Below, one piece after another: positions 35,953 through 44,477 of a stretch of 64,000 nucleotides of DNA. The translations under genes and the position numbers were made by a program. The stretch is taken from contig NZ_CP095054.1 in assembly GCF_022921095.1 (NCBI RefSeq), forward strand, positions 1 through 64,000. The letters are read 5' to 3'. The DNA is from Hymenobacter aerilatus. GTDB lineage: Bacteria > Bacteroidota > Bacteroidia > Cytophagales > Hymenobacteraceae. Below the pieces are notes generated by a model. It did no database searches, had not been told where the DNA came from, and worked only from the letters and a program-made list of their open reading frames with translations. Position 1 is the stretch's first letter; the number at the start of each line of letters is the position of its first letter.

Positions 35953-35991
35953 CCCTGGTTGCGCGGTGATTTCCCACTATTTCCTTTTCCC

Positions 35992-36606
35992 ATGTTTGCT
36001 TCCCTCAAAACCATTGATTCGGCTTTTCAGCAGGTAAAAACCCTGGCGCTTATTTTCATTGTGGCCGTGCTGGTGCTGGCCGGCACCATCGCCTACTTCG
36101 CCTTCCAAACCACCAACGCCGCGGCCAATCGCATCTATGTGCTGGAAGGTGGGCAGCTGCTCACGGCTGGGGCGCGGGATGCGCGGGCTAACCGGCCGGT
36201 GGAGGCACGCAGCCACGTCACGCGCTTCCACGAGTTGTTTTTCACGCTCGACCCTGACCAGAAAGCCATCGACAGCAACGTCAATAAGGCCCTATACCTG
36301 GCTGATAACTCGGCCAAACGGCAGTACGAGAACTTCAAGGAGAAGGGCTTCTATAACGACCTGATTGCCGCCAACATCAGCCTGGAAATGACGGTGGATA
36401 GCGTGGTAGTGTCCAATTCGCGCCCGATGGTGGCGCGGTGCTACGGGCACCAGCGCGTCATTCGGGCCACCTCGGTTACCACCCGCAATTTCCTTTCCGA
36501 GTGCTCCCTGCGCGACGTGACCCGCTCGGAAAATAATCCCCACGGCTTTCTGATGGAAAACTGGCGGGTGCTCAAGAATGAAGACCTGAATACGCTTCCT
36601 CGCTAA
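35992..36606 (+). CDS. traK: TraK, VirB8-like transfer protein
   Basis: A 204-residue bitopic membrane protein. A short cytoplasmic N-terminus (MFASLKTIDSAFQQVK) leads to one membrane helix (TLALIFIVAVLVLAGTIAYFAF), then a periplasmic domain with FHELFFTLDPDQKAID and the end LMENWRVLKNEDL. This is the TraK (VirB8-like) family. The ATG at 35992 begins at the conserved N-terminus. Confidence 0.92.
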   Translation: MFASLKTIDSAFQQVKTLALIFIVAVLVLAGTIAYFAFQTTNAAANRIYVLEGGQLLTAGARDARANRPVEARSHVTRFHELFFTLDPDQKAIDSNVNKALYLADNSAKRQYENFKEKGFYNDLIAANISLEMTVDSVVVSNSRPMVARCYGHQRVIRATSVTTRNFLSECSLRDVTRSENNPHGFLMENWRVLKNEDLNTLPR

Positions 36607-36618
36607 TCCTCCCCTGTT

Positions 36619-37827
36619 ATGGCAACGGCAACCAACGCGCCGCACGACGCGCAATTTCTTCGCACCCGCAAGATGGCCACCTTTCTGCCGGTGGTAGGCG
36701 TGCCCTTTCTGGCCGTGATGTTCTACCTGGGCGGGGGCGGCCAGGGCACGCCGGCGGCAGCGCAGAACACCGAAACCGGCTTCAACACCAACTTACCCAA
36801 AGCCGAGAAGGGCACCATTACCAGCAGCAAGCTCGAAGCCTACGCCAGCCCGGTTGATACCCTGCGCAACCGGGGCCTGGTCGATGCACGCCTCGATACG
36901 ACTTCGGGCTCGGGCCTTTCCTACGCGGTGGGGGCCGATGGCAAGGCGGGACCCAACGGCTCCGTCGATAAGTCGGTGGTTGAGGCCCAGCAGCAGCTCA
37001 TTGCCGCACAGCAGGCCCAGATGAACGGCGGAGTTGCGCCCGGCACCGTAGTCCCTGCCACAACAGCCCCAGGGGCCCTCACCCCGCAGGAACAAATGGA
37101 GCTAATGCGCAGCCAGCACGAACGCGACCTGGCCGAGCAGAAAGCCCAGCTGCAAATGGCGGCACTGCTGGCCCAATCGAACAGTGCCGGTGGGGGAGGA
37201 GCGGCCCCGCGCACGGTTGCAGCCCTACCGAAAAAGAAGAAACCTACCACCCGGTTGCGGGCCATCGATGATGATGCCGTGGTGTCACGCCTGGGCTCCA
37301 ACGGGCCGGGGCGCAAGCGCACGGCCTCTTTTCAGGGCTTTGATGCTGAAACCGGCACGGGTGGCGACGGAAACACCCTACCGGCCGTCATCCACGAATC
37401 GCAGGAAGTGGTCAGTGGCTCACTGGTGAAAATGCGCCTCACCGAATCGGCCGTCATCAATGGCCACTCTCTGCCAGCCAACACCTTTATCTATGGCAAG
37501 TGCAGCCTGGCTGGCGAGCGGCTCAGCATTGCCATTGAAACCCTCAAATCGGGCAACAGTGTGTTTCCGGCGGCGCTGGAAGTGTACGACGTGGATGGGC
37601 TGGAAGGCCTGCACATTCCCGGCGCCATTACCCGCGATGCCGCAAAACAGGCTGGTGCCGAAGGACTCGGTGCGGCCGACATGATGACGATGAGCGCCGA
37701 CCCAGCCATGGCCGCGGCAGGCGTGGCGGTTAGCGCCGTGAAAGGCATTGGCCAGAAGAAAATCCGCTTGGTCAAAGTCCGCCTGAAGGCCGGCTACAAC
37801 GTGATGCTCAAAGTAGATAAAGACTAA
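36619..37827 (+). CDS. traM: TraM, VirB10-like transfer protein
   Basis: A 402-residue protein with one N-terminal membrane helix near residues 20–38 (FLPVVGVPFLAVMFYLGGGG), a long Ala/Gln-rich periplasmic linker with Gln-rich helices, and a C-terminal domain with AVIHESQEVVSGSLVKMRLTE and ANTFIYGKCSLAGERL. This is the TraM family of Bacteroidota, which spans the envelope like VirB10. A basic KKKKP stretch separates the two parts. Confidence 0.92.
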   Translation: MATATNAPHDAQFLRTRKMATFLPVVGVPFLAVMFYLGGGGQGTPAAAQNTETGFNTNLPKAEKGTITSSKLEAYASPVDTLRNRGLVDARLDTTSGSGLSYAVGADGKAGPNGSVDKSVVEAQQQLIAAQQAQMNGGVAPGTVVPATTAPGALTPQEQMELMRSQHERDLAEQKAQLQMAALLAQSNSAGGGGAAPRTVAALPKKKKPTTRLRAIDDDAVVSRLGSNGPGRKRTASFQGFDAETGTGGDGNTLPAVIHESQEVVSGSLVKMRLTESAVINGHSLPANTFIYGKCSLAGERLSIAIETLKSGNSVFPAALEVYDVDGLEGLHIPGAITRDAAKQAGAEGLGAADMMTMSADPAMAAAGVAVSAVKGIGQKKIRLVKVRLKAGYNVMLKVDKD

Positions 37828-37839
37828 CGACTCCTTCCC

Positions 37840-38703
37840 ATGAAAACCACCCTATTTGCTACCAGCGCCCTTTTACTCGGCCTGGCGGCTGTTCCGGTGC
37901 AGGCCCAGACCTCGGCCGCCCGGATGCTGCAATACTCGGAAGCCAATAAGCTGCCGACCTATCCGCTCTATATCAGCGACCAGAAAACGACTCATCTAGT
38001 GTTCCCTTTTCCTATCACTTACGTCGACCTGGGCAGCTCGGGCCTGATTGCGGCCAAGGCCACCGGCGCGGAAAATATCGTGCGGGTGAAAGCCGCTTCG
38101 GCCGGCTTTCCGGAATCGAACATGACGGTGCTCACCTCGGATGGAAAGCTGTACTCCTTCGTGGTGAACTACCAGCACGACCCTAAGGTGCTCAGCCTCG
38201 ACCTGGGCGCGGCCGGCTCGGCTTCATCGGCGCAAGGGGAAGCCATTTTATCGAACTCGCCCATCCCGCAGGGCAATCTGGATGCCTACTCCCGGCAAGC
38301 GCTGGCGGCGGGCGGTACCTCGGCCAGCGAGAGTGCCAACCAACTCAGCGTGCGCGCCGGCAACGTGGGCTACAAGCAGGAAACCCTGTTTTTTCCGCTG
38401 CACGTTGCCAACAAATCGAACGTGACTTACGACGTGGACTTCGTCAAATTCTACATTCAGGATAAGCAGGTGGCCAAGCGCACGGCCGAGCAGGCCTTAG
38501 AAATCACGCCCATTTACGTCTTCAATGGGGGCCTGAAAAAGATTGACGCCAAAGGCCAGCTCGAACAGGTCTACATCTTCAAAAAATTCACCATCCCCGA
38601 GCAAAAGCAGCTCATCATCGAGGTGTACGAAAAGGGCGGCGGGCGCAACGTCAAGCTCAAGCTTACTAACGCCGACCTGCTCAAAGCCCGGACTTTCAAA
38701 TAG
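37840..38703 (+). CDS. traN: TraN, VirB9-like transfer protein (DUF4138)
   Basis: A 287-residue secreted protein with signal peptide (VPVQAQ). The mature part is beta-rich with the DUF4138 pattern: YPLYISDQKTTHLVFPFPITYVDLGS and ENIVRVKA early, and LFFPLHVANKSNVTYDVDFVKFYI later. TraN is the outer-membrane-proximal, VirB9-like part. It directly follows traM. Confidence 0.92.
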   Translation: MKTTLFATSALLLGLAAVPVQAQTSAARMLQYSEANKLPTYPLYISDQKTTHLVFPFPITYVDLGSSGLIAAKATGAENIVRVKAASAGFPESNMTVLTSDGKLYSFVVNYQHDPKVLSLDLGAAGSASSAQGEAILSNSPIPQGNLDAYSRQALAAGGTSASESANQLSVRAGNVGYKQETLFFPLHVANKSNVTYDVDFVKFYIQDKQVAKRTAEQALEITPIYVFNGGLKKIDAKGQLEQVYIFKKFTIPEQKQLIIEVYEKGGGRNVKLKLTNADLLKARTFK

Positions 38704-38796
38704 GCATTGTCAAGCTCAGCAGCTGGGCAGAAGCAACGAAAAGTGCCCACACTGCGTTGCCTGCCTAGTTAGCGTGAAGATTTAACCCGTGTTGGT

Positions 38797-38988
38797 ATGC
38801 GTAGCTTCCTGATTTTCGCGGCGATTATCGCCTTTCTGTATTCGTCTTGGGCTCCCAGTTGGGGCAGCACTGCCGCCACCTGGGGGCTGGTGCTCTTTGG
38901 CCTAAGCAAGTTCTGGGGACTTTCCAGTAAGGTCACGCCGCCCAACCGCAATCCATTCAATCCCTACGAGCGGTACAAGCCTTTCTAG
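38797..38988 (+). CDS. Small membrane protein after traN
   Basis: A 63-residue protein with two hydrophobic segments (residues 3–17 and about 26–42) and a short polar Pro/Asn/Tyr tail ending RYKPF. It follows traN on the same strand after 93 bp. I do not recognise it. TraO would be expected here in CTnDOT-like operons, but this protein is much smaller and has no TraO features. Confidence 0.5.
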   Translation: MRSFLIFAAIIAFLYSSWAPSWGSTAATWGLVLFGLSKFWGLSSKVTPPNRNPFNPYERYKPF

Positions 38989-39002
38989 GCTATTTCTGCT
39001 GC

Positions 39003-39785
39003 TTATAGCTTAAGCCCCCGGCGCTTCGGCTCGGGGGCTTTTTGTTGGTCTGGCAGTAAGGCTTTGGCATTTTCCTCTGCCATTGGCCCCAGCACCGGCA
39101 TCACTAGCCGCTGCTCCACGATGGGTGGAAACAGGAGGTCGGGGCTGCGCTGCATCTGCTCCAGGCGCGCGGCAATGGCCGGCCAGCGGTAACCCTGCAT
39201 TTCGGGCTTCATGTTAAAGTCGATGTCGCCGTGGAAGGCCAGGGCGCGGGGCACTTCGGATGATGATGTATTAAAGCGGCCTTCATAGGCTTGGCGCATC
39301 TGGTTCAAAGTGAGCTTTTCGCTCAGCGCGGCCACGTCCACGAAGTCGCGGAGCCTTTCGCCGCTCATCACCACACCGGCCAGCTTCATAGCGCCCAGGT
39401 CTTCGAGTGAAGCCATACGAATGTTGGAGTCGGGATAGAGCACGGGCGGTCGTAACAGCGGGAAGCCATAATTCACCACATCGGTTTTCACCTGGCCGAT
39501 GACACCCTGAATGGCGGCTTTGTCCCATTCCGGCTCCTGGGCCCGCATTCGTTGGAGCGCGCCGTCGGCCCGCATCTTATATTTGCTTATCAGCAGGTCC
39601 TTGATTTCTCCGTCAATCGGGGTGGGGCCGTCCGAAAACAGGTCGAGGTCGCGGCTGCGACGGTGACCCAGATGTAACGCCAAAGCCGTTCCCCCTACCA
39701 GGACGAACGGCTTCAGCAAGGGCTCCTGCATGAGCTGCGCTAGGAGTTGAAGGTTTGCGGTATCGACTGCTTGCGCTGGTAGCAT
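39003..39785 (-). CDS. AbiEii-type nucleotidyltransferase toxin
   Basis: A 260-residue protein of the AbiEii/AbiGii (PF08843) toxin group. The nucleotidyltransferase signature is VLVGGTALALHLGHRRSRDLDLF (GGT and DLDLF), with later helices such as EDLGAMKLAGVVM. Type IV toxins of this kind modify tRNA or act as nucleotidyltransferases in abortive infection. Its start overlaps the antitoxin-like gene by 46 bp. It ends in KAPEPKRRGLKL, almost the same tail as the Fic toxin, and the DNA of this tail also forms the terminator at 39012. Confidence 0.88.
   Translation of the reverse strand: MLPAQAVDTANLQLLAQLMQEPLLKPFVLVGGTALALHLGHRRSRDLDLFSDGPTPIDGEIKDLLISKYKMRADGALQRMRAQEPEWDKAAIQGVIGQVKTDVVNYGFPLLRPPVLYPDSNIRMASLEDLGAMKLAGVVMSGERLRDFVDVAALSEKLTLNQMRQAYEGRFNTSSSEVPRALAFHGDIDFNMKPEMQGYRWPAIAARLEQMQRSPDLLFPPIVEQRLVMPVLGPMAEENAKALLPDQQKAPEPKRRGLKL
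39012..39043 (+). terminator. Terminator for the tra operon, inside the AbiEii gene end
   Basis: Inverted repeat AAGCCCCCG (39012–39020) / CGGGGGCTT (39032–39040) followed by a run of T on the upper strand. It can end the rightward tra transcript 24 bp after the last small gene, while encoding the C-terminal tail of the leftward AbiEii protein. Confidence 0.65.
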
Positions 39786-40090
39786 CTAAGCGTTTCCTTT
39801 TCGATGTGGAAGAACTGGCATACGGCCGCAATGGCGGCATCCGACATATAGGGTACCGTTTCAACGATTTCCTGCACGCGGGGCCTGCCGTAATATTCCA
39901 GCATGGCAGCCCAGTCTTCTTTGCTCCCGCGCTGAATGACGCGCTGCACGATGGTACGCGCCATGGCCTGCTGGTCGATGGTATCGGGGTCTACGTCCCA
40001 CAATAGAGTTGGCAGGTGCTCGGCCAGGGGGGCCGGTACGACCTGCGGCTCGGGCGTTGCAACCGTAGCAGAAGGGGTGAGCTTTTCCAT
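39740..40090 (-). CDS. DUF6922-like antitoxin partner of AbiEii
   Basis: A 116-residue protein with LLWDVDPDTIDQQAMARTIVQRVIQRGSKEDW, the pattern of the small proteins that precede AbiEii-type toxins in Bacteroidota (DUF6922 type). The later part has AICQFF-like helix AAVCQFFHI. It overlaps the toxin start by 46 bp, which fits a coupled toxin–antitoxin unit in which this gene is the antitoxin. Confidence 0.75.
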   Translation of the reverse strand: MEKLTPSATVATPEPQVVPAPLAEHLPTLLWDVDPDTIDQQAMARTIVQRVIQRGSKEDWAAMLEYYGRPRVQEIVETVPYMSDAAIAAVCQFFHIEKETLRCYQRKQSIPQTFNS

Positions 40091-40257
40091 GAGTACAGGA
40101 TATGTGAGCCGGGGCTATTAGCCTTTCGTGTGACAGGGAAGCATATTCCCGAAAGCTGGATTGGGAACCAGAGGGAGAAAGCCAATAGCAGTCCCTATTC
40201 TATTTAAACATCTTTTCAGGCCCTATAGTTGCGCTAAATCAGCCGGACTCAGTAAAG

Positions 40258-40494
40258 CTACGGCAGGCGAGGACCTACGCTCGATTCATCAAAGTGCAGA
40301 TATGGGTCGTACTGATGGGCCGGCTCTACTTGCGGGCCTGCTCCGGGCGCATACCTAGCGAAAGGGTCAAAGCCGGGAGCTGGCTGGTACTCGGCGTCGA
40401 GCGCGGCCGACAATTGCGCCAGGTCAATCTGCCCGGCAATGTATTGGTTCTGCAACTCCACCAGCAGCGTCGAGGGCGGTCGATTTTGACTCAT
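40258..40494 (-). CDS. VbhA-like antitoxin-domain protein 1
   Basis: A 78-residue protein with the VbhA-type segment LLVELQNQYIAGQIDLAQLSAALDAEY (the pattern ...Y..G.I.L..L...L...Y). A Pro-rich C-terminal tail follows. The ATG at 40494 is used, but the frame is open to a TTG at 40581 and residues upstream could hold the inhibitory helix. It follows the Fic gene on the same strand, separated by about 150 bp. A second protein of this kind lies upstream of Fic. No clear (S/T)xxxE(G/N) inhibitory motif is visible. Confidence 0.6.
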   Translation of the reverse strand: MSQNRPPSTLLVELQNQYIAGQIDLAQLSAALDAEYQPAPGFDPFARYAPGAGPQVEPAHQYDPYLHFDESSVGPRLP

Positions 40495-40646
40495 TGACAC
40501 GCCAACTGCAAACTTTACCACCTCGCGACGCTGCTGCTTGATTTGCTCGTTTTCGGAGAAATAGAGTGCTTTTTCCACCAATACAAGATACGAATAAAAG
40601 CTCGCACCGGCGTCCTGGGAGGCAACAAATCAGCTCTATTTCGAAC

Positions 40647-41738
40647 TCACAGCTTTGGGCCTCGACGCTTTAACTCCGGTGCTTTTTGCAGCGGCTCGTC
40701 TTTACTGGCTACGGGTATTTTCGGTGGTTCCGGGCTGGCGGATGGCGCGGCCTGCAGCGGAGGCCCGACTACCAGCAGCACCACCGTAACCAGAGGCAAT
40801 GCCTTTAGCAACCGCGCCACGCGCTGGCGCAGCCGGGCATCTTCCATCTTAACGGGCATTTGCGCCAGCAGCTCGGCCCCGGTTTTGAGAATAGCCAGCC
40901 GCGCCGGCTGCTGCGCATCGGGATGCACCACGCCGCGGGTGCCCTGCATAATCTGCCGGGCTACCCCGGTGTGACGCCCTCCCAGCAGCGCGCGCCATAT
41001 AGGCTCCTGGCTCTGCTGTACCTCGCGCATGGCATCCACGCGCCGCAGAAACTCGGGCACTACCACGGGCGCGGCCGGGGCTAGCACCAGTTCCGGAAGC
41101 GGCGTGGTAATCTGGCCAAAAAAGGCGCGGAGCGGCTGCAAATCGGTTTCCGGGTTCCCGGTGGGCCGTAGAATAGCATAGTCCCGGGCCTGGTTGTATT
41201 GCTTGGGGTGCAACTGCGCGACGAGGTTCACGTCGTAGCCGGCATTCTCCGCCAGCACTTGAAAAGCCGCGCCCAAGGTCCGGCCATTGCCCTCCCGAAA
41301 GGCGTGGGCGTAGTTGTACTGGTCGAAATAGTAGGCCGCCCGGGCCACGAACTGGTCTTTATCCAGCCCCTTCAGAAAGCGCTCAGCGGCCAGCTGTTGC
41401 CCGATGGCATCCAGGTGCGCGGGCAGTTGCTGGTAGCTGCCAAAGTACATGGTGTACAGGCCGGGACCGTCCTTATCGGCCGATGTTGACTTGGTAGCCT
41501 GAAACTCGCCCCAGGCGCGCGTTTCGCCGGCCCACGGGTACACATCCTGAAAAAGGTGGCGGTGCAATGCCTGCAGGCCCTGGGCATTGTGAGGCGTCAC
41601 TTCCACGTGGCCGGCCAGCACCTCCAGCAGGCGGAAGTGGAAGCGGTTGCCTTCGACCTCGGCCAGCTTGTCCTCATCGGCAATGTTGAGCTTATTAATC
41701 AGGACACCGGTGTGGGGGTCGGTAAAACCGTCAGTCAT
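40647..41738 (-). CDS. Fic/Doc-family toxin (AMPylase)
   Basis: A 363-residue protein with the complete Fic signature HAFREGNGR at 145–153 (catalytic His145) and the upstream YPWAGETR segment near 67–74. Fic proteins transfer AMP to target proteins, and as toxins they hit DNA gyrase or topoisomerase IV in known cases. A hydrophobic stretch (LPLVTVVLLVVGPPL) lies near the C-terminus. The protein ends in KAPELKRRGPKL, a tail nearly the same as that of the AbiEii toxin. VbhA-like genes lie on both sides. Confidence 0.9.
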   Translation of the reverse strand: MTDGFTDPHTGVLINKLNIADEDKLAEVEGNRFHFRLLEVLAGHVEVTPHNAQGLQALHRHLFQDVYPWAGETRAWGEFQATKSTSADKDGPGLYTMYFGSYQQLPAHLDAIGQQLAAERFLKGLDKDQFVARAAYYFDQYNYAHAFREGNGRTLGAAFQVLAENAGYDVNLVAQLHPKQYNQARDYAILRPTGNPETDLQPLRAFFGQITTPLPELVLAPAAPVVVPEFLRRVDAMREVQQSQEPIWRALLGGRHTGVARQIMQGTRGVVHPDAQQPARLAILKTGAELLAQMPVKMEDARLRQRVARLLKALPLVTVVLLVVGPPLQAAPSASPEPPKIPVASKDEPLQKAPELKRRGPKL

Positions 41739-41774
41739 AGAGGAAACCTGCGCGGGAACTGGGTAAGCAAGCAA

Positions 41775-41800
41775 AACGCCCCACCAACCGGCAGGGCGTT
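41775..41800 (-). terminator. Hairpin between antitoxin-like gene and Fic gene
   Basis: Inverted repeat AACGCCC (41775–41781) / GGGCGTT (41794–41800). On the lower strand it is followed by TTTT. It lies in the 86-bp gap between the VbhA-like protein 2 gene and the Fic start, so it may act as a partial terminator that lowers toxin relative to antitoxin. Confidence 0.4.
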
Positions 41801-41824
41801 AGCGAATAGAATTGAAGCGAAGGG

Positions 41825-42124
41825 CTAGTGCGATAAAGAGCGGGCCTTGGTCACGGCGGGAGCCGGCCGGGGTGCCACCGCCAGGATGCCATCGGCTCCC
41901 CGCGTGGGTATCGGCTTCTGAGTCTGGGCTTGGTAATGCGCGTCAAGCTGCGCGTTAACCTCGGCCAGACTCAGCTCGCCGTTGATGTAGCGCTGGCTCA
42001 GCTGCTCGGCAAAGGGGCTCAGCTTGCGGTCTTGGGTTGCGTTCAGCGCGGCCGCCCGGTCCGACAGCGCCTGGCGCTGCTCGCGGGTTGCTTCCTTGGG
42101 GCCGAATTTTACGAGGGTATCCAT
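41825..42124 (-). CDS. VbhA-like antitoxin-domain protein 2
   Basis: A 99-residue protein with FAEQLSQRYINGELSLAEVNAQLDAHY, which has the VbhA-type ...Y..GE.S..E......Y pattern, preceded by a charged helix (TREQRQALSDRAAAL). It is directly upstream of the Fic gene, the usual antitoxin position. The inhibitory glutamate motif is not obvious. The tail is basic, with KARSLSH. Confidence 0.65.
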   Translation of the reverse strand: MDTLVKFGPKEATREQRQALSDRAAALNATQDRKLSPFAEQLSQRYINGELSLAEVNAQLDAHYQAQTQKPIPTRGADGILAVAPRPAPAVTKARSLSH

Positions 42125-42187
42125 GCTGTTTTGCCTGAGTGGTCTACTACGGCAAACGAAAGTTAGGCAAAAATGTGCCAAACCGGG

Positions 42188-42466
42188 CTACTGCTTCGAC
42201 CTGGCCGCCTGTGCATCGGCCAGGGCCGCATCCAGCACCGTCTGCACGGGCACGGCCAGCAGCTCGGCTACCCGGAGCGCCTCGGCCACGGTCAGGCCGG
42301 AGGGGTCGGCTTCGCGCTGCTTGATAGTGCGGTAAGTCATTTGCAGGTGTTCCTGCAGCTCGCGCTCGGTGAAGGAGAAGCGGCCGTGGCGCAGCAGGTG
42401 GCTGAACTGCTGGCCCGCCGGCGGGGCAGCACCGGGCGGAGCCGAGGGAGGGGATGGGGTTTTCAT
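42188..42466 (-). CDS. Small HTH (XRE-like) protein
   Basis: A 92-residue protein with a Pro/Ala-rich N-terminus (about 25 residues) and a helix-turn-helix-like region FTERELQEHLQMTYRTIKQREADPSGLTVAEALRVAELLAV. The ATG at 42466 is used because the longer frame is Arg/Cys-rich and not credible. It lies between the methyltransferase and antitoxin genes and may be a regulator of this module. Confidence 0.6.
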   Translation of the reverse strand: MKTPSPPSAPPGAAPPAGQQFSHLLRHGRFSFTERELQEHLQMTYRTIKQREADPSGLTVAEALRVAELLAVPVQTVLDAALADAQAARSKQ

Positions 42467-42572
42467 GCAAGCAGTATAACGCTTCCCTGCCTTACGGGAG
42501 AAGGAGCAGAGCGATACTCCACTGCCCCGGTCACGTGCCAGCGGACGGTAGCCCGCCCGCTGGCATCGGTGC

Positions 42573-44207
42573 TCAGGCCGCAAGCTGCAGCTGCATTTGG
42601 GTACCGGGCGCGGCCAGCGGCTCAGCCTCGGGCACTAAGGGGTGGGTCTTCGCGGTGGCGGCTTTGGCCTGGCGGGCGCGGTAGGCGGCCATTTCGGGGC
42701 CGGGCAGCCACTGCTTGCCGGCGCAAGCCCGAAGGTTGAACTCCTGCCAGAGAAATTCCTCGCGGAAAATGAGGTGCACGGTGCCTTTCTTAAAGGCCCG
42801 GATTTCGAAGAACCGGCTGTAGACCGTGTACACGCCGTTCGGGTTGGGGTTCTGATTGCCGTAGCGGTCAAGGGCGGTATCGATGCCCACGCAGGTATCG
42901 TAGTTTTCGCCCGTCAGGTAGCACATCACCCGGTCAATGTCGGCGTAGTCGTCGCGGCGGCTCCAGTTCACCCGGAAGCCCTTGCCCGAATAGCTTTCCT
43001 CCACCGCGTAGGGCAGAATCACCTTGCGGTTCACTTTCCACTGCGAGTTAGTTACCCAGCCCTCGACGTGCAGGCGGTTTTCCTTGTGGTACTTGGTAAA
43101 GGTGTCGAACACCGATTCCACGGCCTGTTCCATGATGGTTTCGCGGTTGTCGAGCACCAGCGCCACCAGCTCAGCCACTGCCTCGTGGGTGAATTCCTGG
43201 TAGCCCTGGGCTTTGCTGAAGGCCGCGAAGTTGCGGCGCACGTCGGCCGTCATCAGCTTCTGAATGTTCACCTTATCGAGTACCAGCCCCCAGATTTGCT
43301 GGTTCATCTCGTCGGCGAAGTTGTTGTAGCTCGTGCGCAGGCTGCCGCGCTCCAAGCTGGCCTCGGCCAGTTTAAGCACGTCCTGGTAGTCGTTGCGCAG
43401 CAGACTTTTGGCGTAGAACTTCATGCCCTCACGGGCTTGGAGGTAAGCGGCGTACTGCGCTTTCAGGCCTTCGTATTCGGCCGCCATGTTGCCGATAACG
43501 TCGCGGGTGGCCACGGCATTAGCGAAGAGGTTTTCGTTTAGCTCCGGCCCCCGGCGGCCCCGGCTGCTGAACTCAAACGTGAGGCGGTCGGCCTTGGCGG
43601 GCTTGTGCAGCCGAACCATACTCACCCCTACGTTGGTGGGGCGCTCGGCCTCAGCAAAAACGGCCCCCAGCTCCTCACTGGTGCCGTGGTCCTCGATGAG
43701 GCGGGCCAGCAGCTGCCGGGTTTCGGTGTAGGGGTTGGCCAGCGTTTCGGTGTTGAGCAGGCACACCACGTCACCGCCGGCGGCTACCACGTCCCAAGCC
43801 TTGAGCAAATGCCGGTCGCCGTTGGAAAAGGGCGGGTTCATTACAATCAAATCGATAAAATGGTCGCCCCGGTAGCTCAGGAAGTCGTTGGCAATGACTT
43901 TGTAGCCCTTGTCGTGCAGCACGGCACGCAGGTCGGGGTCGGCTTCGCAGCAATACACGTTTTGCTTGCCGCTGCGGCTGTGGTAGTCCTCGCGGTCCAG
44001 CCAGGCCGTCAGCTCGTCCACGATGGCCCCGCTGCCGGCGCTGGGCTCCAGGATAGTAAGCTTGCGCAAAGCTGCCGCGGCCGGGTTGTACCGGCGGTAC
44101 CGGTCGCCGCTCTCGGCTTCGTCGCCGGTAGGAGCGGGATTGAAAAACGGTTCGAGCATGCGCTGAATAACGGCGGCCGGGGTAGGAAAGAATTCAGGAT
44201 TAAGCAT
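42573..44207 (-). CDS. DUF4942 / N6-adenine-type DNA methyltransferase
   Basis: A 544-residue protein. Residues 53–60 are LEPSAGSG (S-adenosylmethionine motif I) and 124–127 are NPPF, the catalytic motif of amino-group DNA methyltransferases. The C-terminal half shows the DUF4942 pattern (DRYGNQNPNPNGVYTVYSRFFEIRAFKKGTVHL). Such proteins are common on Bacteroidota mobile elements, likely protecting DNA from restriction. No restriction enzyme is adjacent. The start at 44207 begins with MLNPEFFPTP. Confidence 0.88.
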   Translation of the reverse strand: MLNPEFFPTPAAVIQRMLEPFFNPAPTGDEAESGDRYRRYNPAAAALRKLTILEPSAGSGAIVDELTAWLDREDYHSRSGKQNVYCCEADPDLRAVLHDKGYKVIANDFLSYRGDHFIDLIVMNPPFSNGDRHLLKAWDVVAAGGDVVCLLNTETLANPYTETRQLLARLIEDHGTSEELGAVFAEAERPTNVGVSMVRLHKPAKADRLTFEFSSRGRRGPELNENLFANAVATRDVIGNMAAEYEGLKAQYAAYLQAREGMKFYAKSLLRNDYQDVLKLAEASLERGSLRTSYNNFADEMNQQIWGLVLDKVNIQKLMTADVRRNFAAFSKAQGYQEFTHEAVAELVALVLDNRETIMEQAVESVFDTFTKYHKENRLHVEGWVTNSQWKVNRKVILPYAVEESYSGKGFRVNWSRRDDYADIDRVMCYLTGENYDTCVGIDTALDRYGNQNPNPNGVYTVYSRFFEIRAFKKGTVHLIFREEFLWQEFNLRACAGKQWLPGPEMAAYRARQAKAATAKTHPLVPEAEPLAAPGTQMQLQLAA

Positions 44208-44477
44208 GACGTCTGACGGGGCTAAGATGATAGTGAACAACCACTTGCTTATCCTATTAAACGCATTTTTGAGTGTTTTTGTTGCTAAAAAGACAACAAT
44301 ATTTCACCAAAATCAACTGCCCGCTTTGGCCGCTTAAACCCTCCTTCCCCTTTGTTCCATATTGATTTTGCCAGCGGCTCGCTGGCTCAAGCACTGCGCT
44401 GGCGGTACCGACCCTTGCCGGTTCGGCCAGCAGCCATTAAAAAAGGAGGGAGGCCCGGGCGGGGCTGCAAAGCGCAC

